Shown here one piece after another: positions 23,901-36,925 of a stretch of DNA of 64,000 nucleotides. A program made the translations under genes and the position numbers. Below the pieces are notes generated by a model, which made no database searches, had not been told where the DNA came from, and saw nothing but the letters and a program-made list of their open reading frames with translations. The stretch is from Bugulina stolonifera (Eukaryota > Bryozoa > Gymnolaemata > Cheilostomatida > Bugulidae), in contig OW285191.1 of NCBI GenBank assembly GCA_935421135.1, positions 9,123,504 to 9,187,503 of the forward strand, written 5' to 3'. Positions within the stretch are counted from its first letter, which is position 1. Every line of letters starts with the position of its first letter.

Positions 23901-25158
23901 AGGGTCAACGTCATGACTTTTCACATGATACAATTTAAATGTTTTAGTGAAAATTCAAAATTCATGAAGCAAATTTTGCCATGTGCCACAAAAGTCAGAT
24001 TATCTGAAAATAAGGATGAAAAAGAAATTTGATGTGCACTTAGGTCTGTCTACAAGCATGTGGACCATTTCAAAGAAAAATAAATTAAAAATTAACATGG
24101 CAGCCTAACACTCATGCTAGCATGATTTACACAGTTTGGAGCTGTTATTATAGTTCAGGAGACTAATGGTATTGATAGGCCTACAACACAGGTGGGCTGA
24201 TTGATTATACTACAAGCTCAGAATGTCCAATCATGAAGATGATAGGTTGATAGTATTTTGCATACATAATTATCATATATGGACTAATATATACTTACAT
24301 TAGCATATCCTTCTTTATGTACGGTTTCATAAATTTGCCATTGCTGACGCACAAACTCATCTGTTTCAACAGTTCTATAGAAAGATTGCACACTACTTTA
24401 AAACTTGGCTTACACAGAATTATACAGAATATCGGAGTTGAAAGTTTTCCAACGCCCAGGTAATGCGTATGTTATACTCACTTGGCTAATGCAGACTTGA
24501 GGAATTCATGGTCATTGGCCACCTTATGATAGAGTTCATTGTAGACAGCTTGTACAGCTATAGCCTCAGAGTAGACAGAAGATGGATATTTGGTAGGGAA
24601 GAGTGTCATCGACCCCATAATTGTGGCTTGTTGACCATCATCCTCTTTCTTTCTAATCAAGAACCCTGTAAGTCATCAAAAGAAGAAATGCTAATAATAT
24701 ACAGTATATATATCTATGATGAAATATAAACATGAAAAATATGAAACTTCCATAGTATTTGCGACTTTCTCTCTTGGGAAACATTTTTATCTCAAAATAA
24801 TTTTTGATTGGTTGTTGTCTTCCTCGGCTGAACAAATGGACCTATTCCATAATTCAGTAAATAACAGTGGTGTAAGGGTGTAACAGTGCCAGAACCAACC
24901 CCAACAGTGTCATGGCAAGGGAATATTGTCCCTATTTAACTCTATCGGGTGGGGTGATGAGGTAATAAAAGTGTAGCCCAAAGGAATCTATGCTACCATA
25001 TCTACATCTAACCGTTCCATACTGAACACATGGCTGTATAATATCAGTATTATCATACCACAGCACTCTGCATAGTCCTGACACTCGCTAATCACTGAGC
25101 TCCAATCATCTGTTGATTGACATATAAACTTGCATATAGCACTTTTCCTGCAACTCAT
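17956..25158 (-). CDS. GSS: Glutathione synthetase
   Basis: Joins gamma-glutamylcysteine and glycine using ATP, the second step of glutathione synthesis, in the cytosol. Exons, high to low: 25059-25158, 24482-24665, 24299-24374, 23735-23874, 23397-23519, 23042-23206, 21529-21671, 21038-21153, 20599-20671, 18842-19037, 17956-18118. All phases agree, giving 492 residues (human 474). Recognisable blocks: [19 protein letters not shown] and GQIEFNTM; the substrate/lid region; [20 protein letters not shown] followed by SKKVQQEL; the nucleotide loop [12 protein letters not shown] (Lys367 to Asn376); [17 protein letters not shown]; and the C-terminal GYLLRTK (Arg455 for substrate) plus glycine-rich DEGGFCAGF. 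The start chosen is the ATG at 25158 because the frame is open from it and the residue count suits the family; an upstream ATG at 25203 in the same frame is possible. Introns hold at least three palindromic MITEs. Confidence 0.96.
19194..19507. mobile_element. MITE-like element with imperfect terminal inverted repeats
   Basis: The left end GCGTTTACACCAGGTGATTA pairs with the right end AAATCGCCTAGTGTAAACTT read in reverse. Motifs of the same kind (ATCTAGTGTAAAC at 19270, CTCCTAGTGT at 19384) recur inside. Outside it, a 26-bp direct repeat (TACTACCAAG, then TATGAACTAGTAC) occurs at 19141-19166 and 19525-19550. It is in GSS intron 9 and has no coding capacity. Confidence 0.55.
20175..20413. mobile_element. 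MITE with about 60-bp TIRs and TAA target duplication
   Basis: The termini TGCAACATTCACA and TGTGAATGTAGCA are inverted, and the arms continue through ATACCAACTACTAGCGGCGA and AACGCTAACCACAA on both sides, about 60 bp with few mismatches. TAA is present immediately outside each end (20172-20174 and 20414-20416). A 3-bp TWA duplication is typical of PIF/Harbinger elements, so this is probably a non-autonomous member. The middle is non-coding. Insertion is in GSS intron 9. Confidence 0.8.
22635..22722. mobile_element. Short palindromic element (about 35-bp arms)
   Basis: GGGTATACCATCAC and AAAGTCTAG on the left are mirrored by CTAGACTTTTGAAAAGGTGA and TGGTATACCC on the right around a loop of about 15 bases. 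It lies in GSS intron 6. It resembles a minimal MITE reduced to its two ends. Confidence 0.7.
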
Positions 25159-27929
25159 ACCTTCGTCATAAGAGAATACAATACTGCAAAGACATTCATA
25201 CAAAAGTTAGCTTCCCACTACAATACAGCATGAGAATCAGCTACGTGACCTATCATAAATAGTGATTGTATTTCCACACATTGCATGTGAATAACAGTTT
25301 ACATAAGCTAAAATAAATGGAAAGGTTAGTTTATCTTTTGAGATCAAGTCACACAGATTCTGGAAAACTTCCTTCTACATGTGAATAGTTTACACTGAAT
25401 GGTAGCTTAAAGCGTTAACAACACTCTGTAACAAGTAGCCTATGCAAACTGCCCAGTCTTAGGATATCTATAATACATAAGATCATCTAATGGAAGTTTT
25501 TCTACTGGAATCTCAGTGGCTACAGATGTGATCCCACAATAGAATTAATTCGAGGAACATTCAGCCTTGCTATTGGCAATAAGCCAATAACATAATACAA
25601 TTAGAAAGTTTTGCACAACAGTTCACCTGCACACGTCTCAAAGATGTTACTTGAAAAACAGCTAGCATTCACTTTCACTGCTTTTACTTATTACTTTATT
25701 ATACGTATTAATTAATATAATTTTTTATAGAATATTAATATAAATCATAAATGTAAAAAATGAAATAAACTTTTAGTTAAATAACCTAATCTTATTTAAT
25801 TTTTATTTTATATCTTAATCAGTTATTGAGTTAATCATAATGATTAATCCTTCCTATTTATTTCTATTGCTATTCATTTTGATTTTTATCATGATCTTAT
25901 GGGTTTCGTTTATAAATAAAGTATCCAGTCTTACAGGCTCACAGATTCGAGATTGAGAAATAATATAATACCTGCTTGAGCAAATACTTTTTATAGTAAT
26001 AGTTGTAGGCTGCACAAGCCAAAAATACAACTACACGAATACTATTCGGTCACATGTGATTACTGATTGCCAGGGAAAAATGCAAACTCATACCTTAGCC
26101 AAAGATAGTGGCTATCTTTGCCTTAGCCCAGAGCCTTAGCCCTCAATTGTTAAAAGTGGGCTTTTAGCCTGCAGACATTCCCATCCAATGAAACAATTCG
26201 ATTGTTGCATCGGACCAATGATGTAAGATCCTAGTTATAATTGGTCCATGCTTATTATGGGCGGACCGCATAGCCCCGAACCTTGAGAGATGTCCAGGTA
26301 ATGCATATACCGAATCCAACATGATTGTTTTTTAAACACCCAAAAGGTCAAGTTCAAGGAAAACGGTCCCAAAGAAAAACAAAAAGAAATTTTATTTTTA
26401 TTTTGTGTTCAAGTTCTGTTGTATGAATCTCTAGCAACACTCTTTGTACTGCTGACATATGGTTTTATTATTTGATTCAATGAGCAGAACTCCTTGTTTA
26501 ATTACATGTTCTGTTGTAGAAATTAAATAAAGTAATTCACTAATAGTGTCATTGTGATTGCCAGAAGAGAATGAGAATAAGAATGGATCCAGAATTGAAT
26601 GCGCATCAACGTCGTTTTGATTCTCATTTGTTTTTATTCATTTTAATTCTGACAATAAATTTATAATTCATTTATTATATAAATATTGCTTGCATTCATT
26701 CTGAGAATGGAGGCAAATAATATTTATATACAAACATTGTTATTGTGTTGTAATCATTAATCATTTAGTTATTTAATGTTATAATATTTATATTATAATT
26801 TGAAAAGTATTAAAATTATTTTTTATTGTTGTTTATTTTAAATGTCATGTGTCAAAGATCAGAATAAATGGAATGCAAACTATCACTAAGTCTGGTTGGT
26901 CAGTACTCGAGTTTCGATGCGAAGTATCAGTAAGTAAGGGATTCTTTATTCTTCATTTAAATATCTTATACATTAAATGAGTTAGAACCTTTGCAGAAAA
27001 AATAGATTTTGAGTCGTTTGATTTATTTCTCAGTGAGAGCCGAAAAGAGCTGAACACTTACTCACTAGAACAGTGTCACTTCTTTCTTAAGATTAGATTA
27101 AAAATTGCATCTTTAGTTTTAATAACTTACCTAAAAATTCAATCATGACCTATTTTTATTTTTTCATTCGAACTAATGTAAAGAATTATTGGGAGAATTC
27201 ATCCTATTATACAATAAGAATATGAAATGATGTAACTGGACCAAGACTATGCTTAGTTATAATTTTTGACCGATGAAACCTGAGATGTCAGTTGTTCAAT
27301 CACTCAACAATATCATTGAAATTGATCAATGTAATAGAATACCAGCATTTTTCCATCTCTAAGAAGTGGGCTCAAGGCTGAGGGAGTAGGCAGAAAAGAC
27401 AAAAAAGATTTATCGAATTTCCTTTAGGAACCTTCCATCCTAGCAATGACATGTGTCGCTTATTGCGTGGTTGAACTTTTCGAAATTATTGGCAAAAAAA
27501 TCATGATCCACTCTTTGTCTGTTGACCAATGTAGTTGAAGGTTACGAAAAATAGGCTGCCAGCATTACTCTGTTATGTGTATACTACAATAATGCTGATT
27601 TACTTGAGTCATTGGCTTACTGAAGGATAGAAATAAATGTTGCCTAATTATCAGTCTCTTCCAAATAGCAAAATCAAAAGTTTCAGTGTCCTTATATAGA
27701 ACCAGTGTGAGCTTATTACTCTTACTTTTGATGAGTTACAAGTTGGATCTTAACTAACTAGTACCCTACCATCTCATACCCACCAGGTATAAAAAAAAAC
27801 AATACAAGAAACAATCGTCCTTGACTGAAGTAAAAGTGGATAAAGGTGAGTGAGGCAAAATATTAGCAATCCAACATGCTGTTTCTATTCTAGCTACTGT
27901 GGCCAAATTGGAATTATAAAAATATTGTG
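25159..27929. other. Intergenic region between divergent GSS and OTUB1
   Basis: About 2.8 kb separates the two start codons. It is very AT-rich at 25680-25910 and 26620-26840. No exon with a protein-family match is visible. The promoters and 5' untranslated exons of both genes should be here, but I could not choose transcription starts. Confidence 0.5.
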
Positions 27930-30900
27930 ATGGATGAGACAGCAGAACCAGTCTGTACAGGAAACCAAACCACTGAGAACTCAAATGAGACAGGTTAGTA
28001 GTTCTTAGGCTTTAATAGCATTTATTGAACATTTGCCTCATAAACGAATCCCATTGCTACAAGTTGAAATGCCTTATAATGCATGCATATCTTGCACTTG
28101 TATTTTATACTCTCCCAGCATGTAATATAGCATTATATTAGAATACTATCCTACAACATGAGTCAAACACTCACAGAATATCTCAATGTTAGTATTATAA
28201 TAGGAACTAATGTTATGCCCCAATAGAATACCTGAGATCGAGACATAACATGTACACTAGTCAGCCTTTGTATGTCTCTACACTCTACAGTTAGACTTAC
28301 TATATCTAATATATTGAGATTCTATTGGCCATGACCAGGATGTAGATGATCTTCTTAACTGTTTTACAGCTGCAAATATTGACGAAGCTATTCAATCTCA
28401 ACAAAAAGGTATAGAAGAGCAGGTAATGTTTTATAGTATGTGTTTATTTTCCAATATAGCACTAAACTCTATAAGCCTGTAGGCCTATCAGGTGTATGAC
28501 TGTATGTGACTATATATTTCTTTTTATAATGTCATTCTATATTATGCATTATTAACTATCCTTTAAATTTAACGTGTATAGACTGTTGAATAGACAGATA
28601 TTTAAATTTAATGGATATACATGTAATGTTTACAGATTGCCCACGAACAGCAGTATTTAGTTAGCTCCCCTCGCCAGTTATCGGAGCTGGAACAGGACTA
28701 TGCTCAGCATGATGAATTTCTAGCTAGAGTCAAGGTGAGTATTGACTACTATCACACCAGCTGTTCCAGGTTCTTTCTTGATACGAAACTTTTTTTGGCA
28801 AATCTCCTTGCCTCCACATACAGACATGTCGATGTTGTTGCTTTTGTTTAATTCACATGAGGTATCTATTTGAAACTGGTAGCAAAACATAATTTTTACC
28901 TATTTGTATCTATTGTCCTGAAGTAGTAAGTAGGTTATTAGTATGCTTAGGAGTTGTGCTCCCTTAATTGTTGTGTCAAGGAGGGCACAACTTCCAACAA
29001 TATTGTCATTTGCTACTTTTATTTCATACACGTTTACACTTACATGTACTAACACACTATGTACATGTATTTAAAAGGTAGGCAAAGCTACCACTGGCAT
29101 TATAAATCTACTTTACAGGAACTTAAGGATAGTTATGGTTATCTAAGACGCACCAGGGCTGACGGTAACTGCTTCTACCGTGCGTTTGGTTTCTCCGTGT
29201 TTGAAGTATTACGCAACAATAAGACAGCATATCAAAAGTAAGAATACTGTCACTCTCTGTCAGAATGATTGACCAATGAGTGGATGTACATGTATAGCCG
29301 GCTGCACATATAATATGGTTAAATATGATTTCTCTGTACTGGGGTAGTGACAGTATCAAAGACTGTAGTCTATGTGTTTGGAAGTTTTAATCTGATTTTT
29401 ATGACGTATGACTATTATTAGCCTGTGTACTACTAGGATTACTAATAAAGCACTCCCTAATAAATGATGTATATTATTAGATTTAGAGAATCTCTGACCA
29501 GGACTAAAGACTATCTCACTGTTCTGGGATATCAACAGTTTACAGTAGATGATTTCTATGACAACGTGAGTTAATAATCTATATTTGTATAGTATATATT
29601 TTATATGAAATACATACAAGTTAAGATATTAATTGATGTTCTATAGGCTAAATAAGTATCACACTCGGGTCATGAGAAAAATGGCTCTGAACTGCAAATG
29701 CTGTGGCATTTCTATTATTTATTATTATATTAATAGGTCGCTTGAGTAGCCTATTTTCTCACCTATTAATCTTTAAACTTTGCTAAGTCTTAATTGCCTA
29801 ACCATTTTATTTCATTTTCAGCAAATCATTACATACTAGCGCTATTTAATAATATGTATATAGCATAATATAGTAGTAGCACATATAAGGGTCAGTATTG
29901 CGTAGGCCATAGTATGTAGGCCCTACGTGATATCTATACTAACCTGTTAACTCTACCTACAGTTTGTAGAAGAACTAGATAAAGTGTGTAAGGAAGATGG
30001 CTGCTCTATTGAAGAGCTGGAGGAATTGTTTAATGACAAAGGAATGTCAAACTACCTTGTCGTCTTCTTAAGGTATACATATGCCATTCCACACGTGCCT
30101 TGAGTTCAATCTCCCATCTATACAGATTTGAGGACTGGCTTTTTCATTATTTTTATGCCTCTTTGGTTGCATCTAAGTTGAGAATTACCTGTTACATGAT
30201 AATATAATTATTTGTTTTCTGGAGGAAATCTGGTAGAAATATGTTATAAGAATATTTTCAAGCAAAATATTGGTTATTGAATAAGGACTCGATGCTCCTG
30301 ACATTTGATTAACATTAGTCCCTCCCCCTTTACTGATACTAACTTCAACTATTGTTGAGTTAATCTAAAATAACTGTTATAAACCTTTAGTCTGTGGCCC
30401 ATCAATGGCACACTTAGGGTTTGGAACCAATTAAGCACTGATGTGTTGTCACCATCGCTCTCCAGTGTGAACATTTTGAAAGGAACTATTTATACCTGAA
30501 AAAAAATGTAATTTGACATGTTGTTCACTATATTTGAGAGTAACCAAATATACCCCTAGAATCATTGTATTGTCTACGTATGTAGATGTTCTATGGGACT
30601 TCTAATACACATATAGTAGATGCTGCCTGTCACCTGTTCTGTTCTCCTCACTGTGTTGATATCCTCTGTAGGCTCATCACGTCAGCACAACTACAGAAAG
30701 AACAGGATTTCTATATCAACTTTATTGAAGGGTACAGTTCAGTGAAGGATTTCTGTTCCCAGGTCAGTCGACTAACATCACACTTTTCATATACTAGCAT
30801 ATATACTAAACTTGGGAACAGTCTTTTATACTAGCAACTTACCATTTACATAATACATTCCAAGGGCGGACAATGCATGGTACCAAGGGGGGACAATGCA

Positions 30901-32252
30901 CAGTAATTTTCAATGAGAGTAAGCTATTGTCATTCGTGCTTTCAGAAAGTTTTGGTGTTAATCTCAAGCAGTTTGCACAGTTGTGTCAATTGGTGAAATT
31001 ATGAGTTGATATTCTGGGAGTTTTTACCTTATAATAAATTGAGATGCCTGCTGATGGCTATACATACTATAGGACTCCAAGATAATATATCCTTCCACTG
31101 TTAGGTAGAACTTTGTTCAATCCCCAATCAGGGGTATGCTATTTCCACAGTAGTGGGAGCAAGTCTTTTGCTGCTCATAAGTAAATTCCTTACTCTCGAA
31201 ATATTAAATTTATAGAAGGTGTGGTCAAACCCCAATGTATAATGTATCTCTTGTACATGTATTAAGAGTTATCTGTACTGTGTCAGATTGAAGGGAAAAC
31301 CCGTGGCTATTGTTACACTTGCATTGTCCACTTTTAGTGTAACATGCATATATTATGCACACTTAGTAAATACATATCAATAGGCATCCTTTTTGTCTTT
31401 CGATATGTAGTCAGAAATAATGAAACTTGAGTGAATGGTTGAAACGTAATGTGAGTGCCCTCCCAGTTTATTAATAGATTTGCTTAAACTTTTTATAGTG
31501 TGGGCGTATGTTTGGTAATATTCAACCTTTTTTGTGAAACTATCCGCCCCCGCACAATTTATTCTCAAATATTCCCAGCATTTCAGCTGCAGTGAAGTGG
31601 TCCTCAGGTTTTGTTGACTTGCCGTAAGAATGCAGTCAATGTATCACCAACGTTATGTTTGTGTTATGCAGAATTTCTGCACTCTCCATTTGGAACAACT
31701 TCAGTTTTCTGATTGCATTCCGGGCAGTTGTGCAGTTGTGTTTGGAATTCTCTCATTTTCGTAGCAAGCTCGGATATTTATTCATACTCTGAAGCTTGAC
31801 ACCGGAAGTGAGAGTTTGGAGAACCTGTGTGTAGTTTATACACTGTAAACACTATTCTTTCGGAGAGTACTCTTTTAGACAATGAGCTCTTCCACTTTGA
31901 TCCTCAATATTTGTGCCAGGTCTCCACTATTACTGATGTAGTTAGGCCTATGTATTATATTTGTAATTATCGCTGTTAGTATTTCAGTTGCCAATGAAAT
32001 ACTCACAGTTAGAATTGTGATGTGGTGTAACATATATTCTGTTCTGTATAACAGGAGATTGAGCCCATGGACAAAGACAGTGATCATGTCCAGATGATGG
32101 GCTTGACCTCTGCCACTGGTATATGTATGAAGGTATTCTGTATGGAGAGAGGTCAATATTCCACTGTGACATTCCCAAGTGAAGGTGAACCAGTCATACA
32201 TCTACTTTATAGACCAGGACACTTTGATATTCTGTATCCGTCTAATAAATAA
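27930..32252 (+). CDS. OTUB1: Otubain-1, K48-specific deubiquitinase
   Basis: OTU-family cysteine protease that trims Lys48-linked ubiquitin and, without catalysis, inhibits UBC13-type E2 enzymes. Exons: 27930-27993, 28370-28422, 28636-28734, 29119-29237, 29481-29565, 29963-30072, 30672-30762, 32055-32252; all phases agree, giving 272 residues (human 271). The N-terminal arm with DEAIQSQQ corresponds to the part that contacts proximal ubiquitin and E2. The catalytic loop RADGNCFYRAFGF puts Asp87 and Cys90 in the active site. YLVVFLRLITSAQLQKE is the core OTU region, and LLYRPGHFDILY supplies His263. Everything needed for catalysis is present. The length and DGNC context support OTUB1-type; distinction from OTUB2 rests on the long N-terminal arm. 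It is divergent to GSS. The last two sense codons form AATAAA next to the stop. Confidence 0.96.
28949..28995. repeat. Short hairpin, AGTTGTCCTCTC-like
   Basis: GGAGTTGTGCTCCCTT pairs with AAGGAGGGCACAACTTCC around a loop of about 13 bases. It lies in OTUB1 intron 3 and matches the dispersed hairpin family described for 15723 and 51565. Confidence 0.6.
32244..32249 (+). terminator. Polyadenylation hexamer overlapping last OTUB1 codons
   Basis: AATAAA is formed by the codons for Asn271 and Lys272, directly followed by the stop TAA. If used, the 3' untranslated region would be only about 10-30 bases. Another AATAAA occurs about 450 bases downstream (near 32695), so use of the overlapping site is only a possibility. 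Confidence 0.35.
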
Positions 32253-33780
32253 TGCATATGCTCTCCTGTGGAACAGCATAAATATTATAAATTATATACG
32301 CTGTTGTTATGTCCGATGTCTGCTGGATACTCACATGTTATTGTTATTTCTATGTATTACATCATGTAAATCTATAAAAATATTCATATAAACATAATAT
32401 ACTGTACAGAAAAACCTCATTACTCCATTGTTGATATATTTAGAAATAATCATGCAATGTGCTCGCACTATTATCTGGTTCCGTATAATAGTGTGGTGAG
32501 TGTGGTATAGGACCATCTAGAAGACTGCTGTAAACATGTGTAGGGCCTGATCTATGGGTACGTTTAAACTAATGGCCAAATTGGGGGAAGACAACTTCAA
32601 TTGCGACCTCAGGGTGAGCGAGTGAACGGAAAGGAGCCAATGAAGAAAGAGTTTTCATGATTATTGTGTACTTGGTAACATATTACTATTAATAGAATAA
32701 ATAACACCTCTCCGAGTACACAAATAAGACTGATATGGTAATTATACAGGAACATGGATTTAGTACACAGTACTGTAGGAGGCCTTAGCTGGCATGTACT
32801 TTGATGTGGCCAAGGTATTTCTACTGTTTTTGGTATATTTTTAGCAGATTGAAATGCTACTAGGTTCTTAAATTTCAATGAATCTGATTCATAATCAATA
32901 AATTAACTTGCTTATTGCAATCTGCAGGACATTAGACTGATTTGAGTGAACTTTTACTCGTATTAAGAAATCAAGTGGCACAGTTGATTATAAAAACAAC
33001 TAATAAAAATTATTTGTACCGAATGACTTTATACTGTTTTTATATTTTCTTTTGTTTTCTATAACATTCAATAATATAAACTATGATTGTTGTATTAATT
33101 GCAATTAAGAATGAAAAGCATATTGTCTATCAGGGGAATTTTGGGTAATATAGTTAACTTCCTGTTTCATGGTTTGTACTTCCCAAAGAAAGTGAACAAT
33201 AATTAAGAGATTAAACATTGACTTGGAACATCAACGTGAGGAAACTTTTATATTCAGCTTGGGTCATAGTAAATATAGCTAAGCCAGCGTTTGCACTGGT
33301 TAGCCTTTCCTGGTGGTACTCTGTTTCTTAATGAACTAGTCGGGTGGTGGTGTGACGCCCCCTATCAGATAAGATGACATGTTTATACATTTCATTCTGC
33401 ACTGAATGTCTTTCCTTCTGAGACATTCTGTGAGATAAACACTAAACAGTTTAAAATCATCTTCCTTTTCAAATAAAGAATAATTATTCAATAGCCGAGT
33501 TCAAATGCTTGTTGGCATTGGTTGACAACTACTGATACAAATATTGTTTGCCCGAAGCATTAAATGTCTGAAACACTGCTTTGAGTATCTTGTAAAATAC
33601 CATCGCTACGTCACTTGGGAAAGCATCATGTCTAGCACTTTTACACTGACTGCAAATGTGCAATTCATCGTATTTTCAACCTTAAGTTTCACAAGTACAG
33701 TAGTTTCCACATGTTTGTGAACACAAAAAATCCCTTGTCCCAATATACATGTATTTGCTGGATTACAGTCTATGTTACAT

Positions 33781-33854
33781 GTATAATATAGTCACTGGAT
33801 AACGCTCTATTCAATTTGTATAATATAGTCACTGGATTACGCTCGATTCAATTT
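33781..33854. repeat. Tandem duplication, 2 x 37 bp
   Basis: Two adjacent copies begin GTATAATATAGTCACTGGAT and differ at two positions (AACGCTCTA against TACGCTCGA). Confidence 0.85.
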
Positions 33855-36584
33855 GTATCAACGCCTTAGCACTTTGTTGCATACATGTATAATAATATGT
33901 TAACACCGATCATCATTATGTTGATTTTGAAATAAAATGGCATACTGCACAAGCATTTTAAGGTGCATATCAGTTGCTCGGGATACCTTCATATAACATT
34001 TAATGTGATCGTATAATGAGAAAGTGTCATTCTACTATAATTTTGCCTCTTCATGCCATGTTAGAAAATCATAACCACAACAATTATGCGATGACAGGAT
34101 TACGAAACGATATATAACTGATTGGAAATGCTAAAATTTGAACTACAAAACCAATATGCTGTTCAAACATGGCCGACACATGCATAGACATTCTAGACAT
34201 ATACATCTTATTATATATCATCCTCAGCATTGGGTTACATTAGACACATAGTGACAGCAATTCTGTCAGACATAGAATAATTTTAATTATAAATTTACGT
34301 TTGTCAAATGCTTTGTATCAAAGGGATGATTTTTATCTTATATTTGATAAATCAAATAATGTTGTGAGCTGTATAAAAATACAGCAAATAGAGTTAATGA
34401 AGATGCTGTAATGGTGACAGGGAGATGAGCTGTCAGACGACGTACCATCGTCTACAATAACATTGACAATATGGCTTCATGATATGACTAACATATTGCG
34501 CTTTTTCAATATTAAAAAGTAAATTACTTGTCTGTATTGAAAGAAAGATGTAGATTATGGACCATAGCTACGCTAACAATGTCTCTCATAGGCAGATTGG
34601 GAGTAAATCAAACCTTACACAAATTCATCTGTTTTTCATCTGATTTTGCAAACAAAAAGATTTGCTTTTTGTAAAGATTCACATTGAGTTGGCAATAATC
34701 GTGTCTATTCAATTATTTGTGTCACCAAATGTGCATGTAAGTCAGAAAATCAATTGACAGTTTGGAAACTTGTTTTTTGTTTTGGTTCACTATCTATTTC
34801 GCATTGTTTCTCAAACAAAAGAGGTAATTCATGCACGTTTGCAACATTAAAATGATTGCAAACAATTTGAATAGGTTTGAAAGGCAAAAAGAGAGGTGAT
34901 GACAGTGCAGTGGGATTTTATCTCTCCAGTCTTTAGTATACATCATTTTAATAAAATGTTAGCAATTATTAAATTAATCTTTTATGAGTGTTTTAAACAA
35001 AAAGCACAAATGCTGTTTAGTCAAATAAGTTAATTTTAATGTACTGAATTATTGCTCATCCGATTATTGTTTTCAAAGCTAGGGAGAGCTAAAATCAGTT
35101 TACCTTCTGCTGCAGGTAAGGGGTCATCAAGGTCGTTCTGACGTTGAGAGTCACATAAAGTCAGTATAAGCTAGAGTCCCTAAATCCCCTTGGCAGCTGT
35201 ATAGCCATGAAGGTTAGCTTAATGCCTACCGTCATCATTGTCTTTGCATTGCTATGTAGGTTGGGAAGTTTTGAATCTAAATTACGTTGTAGATTGCATC
35301 GCTCTAATACATAGGCCTAATACATGATTATGCTGTCTATAATCAGCGACCTTTAGTCTGGGTTCCATGCTTTCTAAAACAGAATCACACCTCCACGATG
35401 TGTTCTATCACAGCAAAAGGTTATTCTTTGAGTATGCTAATACTTAACGTCCATATAGATCTCAAATCATCCATAACCATGTGCTTACACAGTATTAGTT
35501 TGATAGACCTTTGACATATTAGCTTTGGTTCCAACTCCTCTAAAAGATGAAAAGGTGGTCGGCAGCGACCTTCTCCCTTCCATTACTAAAGCAATATTAG
35601 AACTCAACTATAAAGTTCAACCAACTGTGTGCATCTCATGTAAAAGAATACGTTTTAGTTTTGTACATTTTATAGAAGTATAATTTGCTAATGGCCTGTT
35701 ACTTGAATTACAAGAGTTATACCACATCATGACTGTTACATGTTATATGTTATGTCTATAGAGATACTTTAAGTATAGATATATATTCGTAACTTAGAGG
35801 CTTCATTTATTATAGCCTCTGCTCCTAATCGACCAAAAAGATGGGTGGGTATTCTCTGTCTCATCTGTCAAATACAATATTACTATTATTAATTTGTAAT
35901 TCAACGAATAGAGAAATAGAGGCAACATTTTTTCAAGATTCCTCTGCTTGAAACATGATGACTGAGTAAGAAATTATATTCATAACACGGCTTAATCAAA
36001 TCAGCTGTTTTAATAATGTATTTACATACAAATATCATCAAACAAAAATAGTAGTCTCGGTAACTAAAAGCAGCTTGGGAGGCTTTTGTGGCCACCCTAC
36101 CTCATCTCAGATTTTTAGCCGAGTTTCAGTAAGTGTCAGGTGAGCGATATATACATGATACTGACACGTTCCAAGGTGCCCTCTGAGGGAAGTGTGATGC
36201 TTAGAATAAGAAATTAGAAGCAGGCGAATGGGAGGATAAATTATTATGACATATAATACTACTCACGTATCAGGTAATATTTTAACCAAGCAGATCTCTT
36301 CAACGCAGTAGGGTGGTCTTTAGGCAAGACTAGCCCTTTGAATAAAACAATAGTAGAACTTGGGGAATGGAGAGGGATGCGATGTATTTTTGTACATTAG
36401 TTTATAAGTATATTTTTATGTGGACCATACTTATATCCGATTCTTTTTCTTTGCAAAGTTATTAAACTTGCTTCACCCAGTTTGTTGGTTGCATAAACAT
36501 CTGCGTCTTTGATAGCATTTGAAGATTATATAGACCACAGAATATACAATAGACTATGGTATATCCCTACAGTGCATCATACCC

Positions 36585-36925
36585 ATACTTGTGCCTCTAC
36601 CTGTACCCGTACCTGTACCCGTACCCGTATCCGTACCTGTACCTGTACCTGTACCTGTACCAGTACCCGTACCCGTACCCGTATCCGTACCTGTACCTGT
36701 ACCTGTACCTGTACCAGTACCCGTACCCGTACCCGTACCCGTACCCGTACCCGTACCCGTACTTGTACCCGTACCCGTACCCGTACCCGTACCCGTACCC
36801 GTACTTGTACCCGTACCCGTACCCGTACCCGTACCCGTACCCGTACTTGTACCCGTACCAGTACCCGTACCCGTACCCGTACCTGTGCCCGTACCTGTAC
36901 CGTACCTGTACCTGTACCTGTACTT
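36585..36925. repeat. Hexanucleotide repeat (CCCGTA/CCTGTA)n
   Basis: About 55 units of a 6-base motif with C/T and CAG/CTT variants. Because 6 is a multiple of 3 and the motif lacks stops, three plus-strand frames stay open and would encode dipeptide repeats (Tyr-Pro, Val-Pro, Thr-Arg). There is no splice context or flanking gene, so I treat it as a satellite, not a protein. Confidence 0.95.

Noticed and set aside
26560..26690. Weak inverted similarity around AACGTCGTT in the GSS/OTUB1 gap
   Set aside because: Mismatch-rich and low complexity; could be chance in AT-rich DNA.
30860..31345. Possible MITE in OTUB1 intron 7 (GGACAATGCA near one end, TGCATTGTCC near the other)
   Set aside because: Only about 10 bp clearly inverted, ends and target duplication not definable.
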